Shown here piece by piece: positions 35,726 through 39,990 of a DNA stretch of 39,990 nucleotides; the first letter of the stretch is position 1, and each line of letters starts with the position of its first letter. The notes beneath the pieces were generated by a model. The model was given only the letters and a program-made list of their open reading frames with translations. It was not told where the DNA came from and ran no database searches. Source of the stretch: Crocinitomicaceae bacterium (GTDB lineage: Bacteria > Bacteroidota > Bacteroidia > Flavobacteriales_D > Parvicellaceae); NCBI GenBank assembly GCA_002723085.1, contig PBNK01000046.1, forward strand, positions 1 through 39,990. Direction: 5' to 3'. The position numbers and the translations under genes are program-made.

Positions 35726-35874
35726 TCAAAATGTGAATCTTCTGGCTTAACGCCATTTACTTTCATTTCAATATTATGAATTTGATCTCTAATTTCCATA
35801 TCAGACATCATATTTCCAGTTAATTTATTCTTTAAAATTTCAATTTTTTCGAGAAGTTGTTCTTTTGATTCCAT
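35704..35874 (-). CDS. Small CxxC-terminal protein (56 residues)
   Basis: A small ORF with ATG at 35874 and TAG stop: an acidic, coiled-coil-like N-terminal part (MESKEQLLEKIEILKNKL) and a C-terminal DSHFDCIGCGS with a CxxC pair two residues from the end. No signal peptide. The TTG start of the SGNH gene lies inside its last codons (22 bp overlap), suggesting coupling. Possibly a metal-binding or redox peptide; no family can be named. Confidence 0.6.
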   Translation of the reverse strand: MESKEQLLEKIEILKNKLTGNMMSDMEIRDQIHNIEMKVNGVKPEDSHFDCIGCGS

Positions 35875-35941
35875 AATATTTTGATTTGTATAAATTTAGG
35901 ATTTACAATTGAATTAATTAATGCAAAAACAACTGATTTTA

Positions 35942-35955
35942 GTGGATTTATCCAC
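35942..35955. repeat. Palindrome GTGGATTTATCCAC containing a DnaA-like box
   Basis: GTGGAT-TT-ATCCAC is a perfect inverted repeat, and TTATCCACA at 35948-35956 equals the DnaA-box consensus. It lies between the divergent 56-residue gene and the MpaB-family gene. Candidate operator or isolated DnaA box. Confidence 0.4.
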
Positions 35956-36034
35956 AGCAAAAAATTAAAGATTGTTAATATCAATTTTGTGAGCTATTTT
36001 GAAATTAGTCTTATTTTAATATTTTAGAGAGATT

Positions 36035-36862
36035 ATGCTTAGAAACTACATTAGAAGAAAAAACATTACAAAAGAAATTGAAACTCTTGACCCAGTTAAA
36101 GACCATGAAAGAATAGTTTATTTATTGGCATGTCATTGCTTTCCTTATGATGTTGAAAGATCGTTAGAATTTGGGTTCTTTAGAACATTTGCTGTACCAA
36201 GCATTTCCAATTTATTGGCTAGTACTGGTGAATTCAGAAAAAGAACACAAAAAAGATATGATGATACTGAATTAATCATGTACGAAATAATTGAAAACGG
36301 TCATTCAAGCGAAAGAGCTTCAAAAGCTTTCAAACGAATGAATGGAATGCATGGAGCCTTTAACATAGCTAATGATGATTTTTTATATGTATTAAGCACT
36401 TTTATATTTATACCCATTTTTTGGTTAGAAAAATTTGCTTGGAGAAAACCAACAAGAAAAGAAAAGAGAGCTATTTTTTACTTTTTCAAAGAAGTTGGAA
36501 AAAAAATGAACATCAAAAACATTCCTGAAGACTACAGAGAGTTTAAAGCTTTTCATATTAAATACGAAAAACAGAACTTTAAATTTGCTGAAAGCAACCA
36601 GGAAATAGCTAAATACACAAGAGATTTGCTGATTAGTTTTTTTATGCCAAAACAATTAGGATTTTTAGGTAGACCCATAGCAAACTGTTTAATGGATGAC
36701 GCCTTGTTAAAAGCAATGGGGTTTAAAAAGCCCAACCCTATTCTTAGAGCTTTTGTAATGATTATTTTAGAAATAAGAATGTGGTTTATGAGTCTTCTTG
36801 GAGATAAAAAGAAACCTGTTTATGGCACTACAAAAACGACCTACCTATCCAAATGGATATAA
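36035..36862 (+). CDS. MpaB-family (DUF2236) oxygenase, probable C-terminal frameshift
   Basis: A 275-residue protein of the MpaB/rubber-oxygenase catalytic-domain family (PF09995, DUF2236), a haem-type oxygenase family. The core motif RMNGMHGAFNIANDDFLYVLSTFI is typical. The open frame ends KTTYLSKWI at 36862. One base shorter in the A5 run at 36832-36836 would instead give KRPTYPNGYKIEEIGTFPNK and continue to a stop at 36912-36914 (23 more residues), and the YPNGYKIEEIG ending fits family members. So either a recent frameshift, a sequencing error, or slippage shortens the protein. Confidence 0.75.
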   Translation: MLRNYIRRKNITKEIETLDPVKDHERIVYLLACHCFPYDVERSLEFGFFRTFAVPSISNLLASTGEFRKRTQKRYDDTELIMYEIIENGHSSERASKAFKRMNGMHGAFNIANDDFLYVLSTFIFIPIFWLEKFAWRKPTRKEKRAIFYFFKEVGKKMNIKNIPEDYREFKAFHIKYEKQNFKFAESNQEIAKYTRDLLISFFMPKQLGFLGRPIANCLMDDALLKAMGFKKPNPILRAFVMIILEIRMWFMSLLGDKKKPVYGTTKTTYLSKWI

Positions 36863-36979
36863 AATTGAAGAAATTGGAACATTTCCAAACAAAGTACTTG
36901 CACCTGTTGCTTAATCACCTCTTTTTTAAGTCTAAAAGCTATTTGTTTTCATTTAATATGGTGCGTTTGTTTGTTTTTA

Positions 36980-36987
36980 TAAATTTG
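36980..36987 (+). promoter_or_regulatory. Candidate -7 box for the 910-residue T9SS protein
   Basis: TAAATTTG followed by C is an exact TAnnTTTG match, 20 bp before the ATG at 37008; no -33 TTTG at proper spacing. Confidence 0.4.
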
Positions 36988-37007
36988 CTGGCAATCAAAC
37001 CAAATAA

Positions 37008-39740
37008 ATGATATTTCGAAATTTTTTAATTAATCTTACTCTAACTACATTTATTTTTATTTCATGTATTTCGAAAAACTATTCTTGCGACAATAGCTCA
37101 ATAACTTTAGTTGGAAAAGCTTTAAATGCAGATGGAAGCACTTCATATGTTTTAGATCTTTTTGTTGAATTAGGCACATTTGATAACTCCTATTATGGAT
37201 TTACGTTAACATTCAACTCCTCTTCTGGTACTCCACAAGTTATTTTAGGAGGACCTCAACCTACAACTGCAACCATAACCAGCGCAAATTTAGGAGCTGG
37301 AAGTTTATCAGGGTCATTAACAGCACTAACTAATTCCAACATAAATTCAATAGCTAATGATAATTGTTGGACTAAATATGAAAATCAAACGAATGTTGTG
37401 AGTTATGAAAGCAATCAACTTTTCGGTGCCACTAGTAATGATTTTACTACAAGTGTTAAAATCAAGGTTATGGGCTGTGTCGATGAAATCATTTTTGATG
37501 CTCATCCAAGAATGTCATCTGGAATTTCTTGCAACTCCCCGCTATGTCTATATACATTAAACCTTAATAACACCCCCTTTATTCAAGTATCTTCTGATAC
37601 AACAATTTGTAACAACAACAGTGTCGAACTATATGCTGATACTGCATTTGGAGGTATTTTGACAGAGCAATTTACTATGAGCTTTGATGCTCCATTTACA
37701 CATACAACAACAAATACAACCCTTCCTGGAACCTACTATGCTATCATTTCAGGAACTTTTTTTGGATCAACTAATGAAACTAGAGATGCATGTTATGGAA
37801 ATGGTTGGTTTAATGGTTTTGTTTGGTCACCAGGGATTGTTTGGAAATGGAATGGACTTAATCCATCAACTCAAGCTCAAATACCAAATTATTTCAATTC
37901 TAACCATGAATATCAGTTGTTTTTTAGTGGAGGAGCCCCTCAAACATTTAGTTTTACAGATAATGGTTCTTATTTAGACAATGGAGGTTCTTTGGATTTT
38001 AAAATCTATTATTTAGGCAATTTCACTTGGAATAATGGAATAACAACTACAACAAATCTGGTTAGCCCTACATCTACTACAACATTTACAGCAACAGTTG
38101 ACCAAGGAGGCTGTATAAACTCCGATGATGTTATTGTAACGGTTAGCCCAACAAACAATACCATAGATACTCAAATTGCTTGCGGAAGTTTTACCTGGTC
38201 TGATGGAAATACCTATACATCTAGCAACAATACAGCATCCCAGTTACTTACCAACAACAATGGATGTGACTCTACTGTAACTTTAAACCTCACAATAAAT
38301 CCAACATCTTCCAGTACAGATAATCAAACAGCCTGCGACACCTTTACTTGGCAAGACGGGATCACTTATACAGCCAACAACAATACTGCTACACATATTT
38401 TAACTAATGCATTAGGATGTGACTCTATTGTTACACTTAACTTAACCATTACCAACAGTACAACTGGTGTTGATACACAAACAAGTTGTGATTCATTTAC
38501 TTGGATTGATGGAATTACTTACACTTCAAACAACTCAACAGCCACACACGTCTTGGTAAACTCTGTTGGTTGCGATTCAATTGTCACTTTAAACCTTGAA
38601 ATAATTAACAGTTCTTCATATATAGATTCGATTGTTGCTTGCGACTCAATAAATTGGTTGGACGGAATCACGTATACCACTAACAATTCTTCTGCAACAT
38701 ATGTAACTACTAATTTTTCAGGGTGTGACTCTACTATTTTTTTAGATTTAACGATAAACAACAGTTCATCATACACTGATTCATACACTTCATGCGATTC
38801 CTTTACATGGTCTAATGGTGTAACTTACACATCATCAAATTCTTCAGCAAGTCAAATTTTAATTAATAATGCTGGATGCGACTCAATTGTGACTTTAAAT
38901 TTAATTATAACTAATTCCAACTCTATAGTTGACTCATTAAGCGCTTGTGATAGCTTAACATGGATTGATGGATTTACTTATTCAAGTAACAACAACAATG
39001 CTACATTTAATCTAATCAATAATGCTGGATGCGACTCAATTGTTACATTAGATTTAACTATAAATAACTCTAGTTATATTAATTTATATGACACAATCTG
39101 CACAAATGACCTTCCATTCTCTTGGGAAGGCCAAACATTTACTCAACAAGGTAATCAGACAGTAAATTACAACACAACTTTTAATTGTGATTCTATATTA
39201 AACCTATATTTAATTGTGAATGACACTCCTAACGTTTATACAAACATTAACGACACGGTTATATGTATTGATAGCAACATAGTATTATTTGGAATTGGAG
39301 CTTCAACTTACATATGGGACAATAACCTTGTTATAGATAGCATTCCTTTTATTCCAATTGAAAATTCTTATTATCATGTTACAGGAACAGATACAAACAA
39401 CTGTTCTTCCATTAGTTCTGTTTATATAGAGTTAATACAGTGCTATAACATACCCTTCTCAATTGAAATTCCTAATTCGTTCTCACCAAATTTTGATGGT
39501 AACAACGATGAATTTCTTATTAACGGAACATCTTTTGAAATAATATCTATAAAAATATTTAATAGATGGGGACAAATATTATTTAATGCCTCAAACAACT
39601 TACCATGGGACGGTAGACTAAGTTCTGGAGAGCAATCTCCAGAGGGAACTTATTATTACACTATTGAATACAAAGCTTTTCAACCAACAGGAGGTTTTGT
39701 GAAAGAAGAAAAAACTGGAATCATCAGTTTGTTTAGATAA
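37008..39740 (+). CDS. T9SS type B secreted repeat protein
   Basis: A 910-residue secreted or surface protein. After a signal peptide (about 1-27) comes an adhesin-like beta-rich region. Residues 382-687 are six 51-residue repeats (ACDSFTWxDGITYT...GCDSIVTLNLTI) and 688-740 a diverged seventh. The C-terminal 90 residues (IPNSFSPNFDGNNDEF ... FNRWGQILFN ... PEGTYYYTIEY) form the gliding-motility-associated type B sorting domain. Each repeat carries a cysteine pair 28 residues apart, likely a disulfide. Cargo of the T9SS; the repeats suggest a cell-surface filament or adhesin (inference). Confidence 0.85.
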   Translation: MIFRNFLINLTLTTFIFISCISKNYSCDNSSITLVGKALNADGSTSYVLDLFVELGTFDNSYYGFTLTFNSSSGTPQVILGGPQPTTATITSANLGAGSLSGSLTALTNSNINSIANDNCWTKYENQTNVVSYESNQLFGATSNDFTTSVKIKVMGCVDEIIFDAHPRMSSGISCNSPLCLYTLNLNNTPFIQVSSDTTICNNNSVELYADTAFGGILTEQFTMSFDAPFTHTTTNTTLPGTYYAIISGTFFGSTNETRDACYGNGWFNGFVWSPGIVWKWNGLNPSTQAQIPNYFNSNHEYQLFFSGGAPQTFSFTDNGSYLDNGGSLDFKIYYLGNFTWNNGITTTTNLVSPTSTTTFTATVDQGGCINSDDVIVTVSPTNNTIDTQIACGSFTWSDGNTYTSSNNTASQLLTNNNGCDSTVTLNLTINPTSSSTDNQTACDTFTWQDGITYTANNNTATHILTNALGCDSIVTLNLTITNSTTGVDTQTSCDSFTWIDGITYTSNNSTATHVLVNSVGCDSIVTLNLEIINSSSYIDSIVACDSINWLDGITYTTNNSSATYVTTNFSGCDSTIFLDLTINNSSSYTDSYTSCDSFTWSNGVTYTSSNSSASQILINNAGCDSIVTLNLIITNSNSIVDSLSACDSLTWIDGFTYSSNNNNATFNLINNAGCDSIVTLDLTINNSSYINLYDTICTNDLPFSWEGQTFTQQGNQTVNYNTTFNCDSILNLYLIVNDTPNVYTNINDTVICIDSNIVLFGIGASTYIWDNNLVIDSIPFIPIENSYYHVTGTDTNNCSSISSVYIELIQCYNIPFSIEIPNSFSPNFDGNNDEFLINGTSFEIISIKIFNRWGQILFNASNNLPWDGRLSSGEQSPEGTYYYTIEYKAFQPTGGFVKEEKTGIISLFR
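38151..39068 (+). repeat. Six tandem 153-bp coding repeats
   Basis: Six in-frame 51-codon units (residues 382-687) of the T9SS type B protein, with phase conserved by two cysteines per unit (for example Cys443 and Cys471). Protein-level conservation is higher than DNA-level conservation, so selection rather than recent duplication shaped most of the array. Confidence 0.8.
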
Positions 39741-39766
39741 TTTTATTTTCCCTACATTTAGACAAC

Positions 39767-39790
39767 TTTAACGAAAGAAAACCGTTAAAG
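39767..39790. repeat. Inverted repeat CTTTAACG / CGTTAAAG
   Basis: A perfect 8-bp inverted repeat with an 8-base loop, 26 bp after the T9SS stop and 21 bp before the next ATG. There is no U-run, so it is not a typical terminator; an operator or a leader hairpin for the next gene is possible. Confidence 0.4.
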
Positions 39791-39811
39791 AAAAAAATTA
39801 ATTTATAAAAT

Positions 39812-39990
39812 ATGAATAAGGTTTTAATTACAGTTTGTTTATGTTTCTTAGGATCACTATCGTTTTCTCAAGAAAATATAAAATTAGTTTATTCTTCATG
39901 CACTGAAAAAAGCTTGGAAGAATTAGAAAAACTAACCTTAAATAATAAATTGAAATACAAAACTGCTCTCATTGAGTATAATAATTTAAA
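39812..39990 (+). CDS. Secreted protein, N-terminal part (cut by window edge)
   Basis: ATG at 39812 starts a signal peptide (MNKVLITVCLCFLGSLSFSQ) followed by ENIKLVYSSCTEKSLEELEK; 59 codons are visible. The gene runs off the window. Nothing more can be said about its function. Confidence 0.6.
   Translation, partial: MNKVLITVCLCFLGSLSFSQENIKLVYSSCTEKSLEELEKLTLNNKLKYKTALIEYNNL

Noticed and set aside
38519-38788. Minus-strand open frame within the T9SS repeats
   Set aside because: It is a shadow of the repeat codons, with no start context or family match.
38151-39068. CRISPR-like or non-coding tandem array
   Set aside because: The 153-bp units are in frame and encode conserved 51-residue protein repeats; there are no short repeats with unique spacers.
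39767-39790. Intrinsic terminator for the T9SS type B gene
   Set aside because: The hairpin is followed by A residues rather than a U-run on the plus strand, and on the minus strand there is no suitable run either.

Overview
This 40 kb window is a contiguous piece of a low-GC (roughly 30% by eye) genome from the phylum Bacteroidota, most likely a Flavobacteriales-type bacterium. The evidence is type IX secretion (T9SS) cargo with type A and type B C-terminal signals, a PorE-like T9SS lipoprotein, a rho gene with the long Asn/Lys/His-rich N-terminal insert seen in this phylum, DUF4293 and DUF4199-like proteins, and TAnnTTTG-type promoter boxes with almost no Shine-Dalgarno sequences. No rRNA, tRNA, CRISPR array, insertion sequence or phage gene was seen. 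The window is cut inside uvrB at the left edge and inside a small secreted protein gene at the right edge. No stretch longer than 300 bases lacks a gene.

Layout. 1-5006 (minus): a tight operon of TPR protein, phosphosulfolactate synthase, rhodanese, DUF368/PopT-type undecaprenyl-phosphate transporter, aroE and uvrB. 5191-9638 (plus): phosphohexomutase (glmM-type), cysteine desulfurase, MBL-fold hydrolase, trmD and rplS. 9635-14086 (minus): arginase, argS and an alpha/beta hydrolase, then an exported msrA. 14142-18774: YfcE-type phosphoesterase, DUF4293 protein, rho with a DUF4199-like membrane protein, and mpl. 18891-24396 (plus): rarA followed by a coupled surface set (lipoprotein, outer-membrane-like protein, T9SS cargo). 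24383-28836 (minus): FkbM methyltransferase, PorE-like OmpA lipoprotein, queE and a MORN-repeat protein. 28902-30260 (plus): mnmE.

From about 30.3 kb rightward the content becomes accessory. A gene encoding an FtsK-gamma-like winged helix, a membrane segment and an SH3-like domain is split by one in-frame TAG codon. It is followed by unusual lipoproteins and a FemAB-like acyltransferase. A bacterial Kunitz/BPTI lipoprotein sits in a coupled cluster with a T9SS-exported SGNH hydrolase and a 56-residue CxxC protein. Next come an MpaB-family oxygenase whose C-terminus appears frameshifted at an A5 run, and a 910-residue T9SS type B protein with six 51-residue repeats.

The left 30 kb is mainly housekeeping (DNA repair, translation, tRNA modification, cell-wall recycling) mixed with envelope and secretion genes. 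The right 10 kb is where new biology is most likely: the TAG-split winged-helix/SH3 gene and the hydrolase-Kunitz cluster. Several gene starts differ from the longest open frame; these are given in the entries with the reason.
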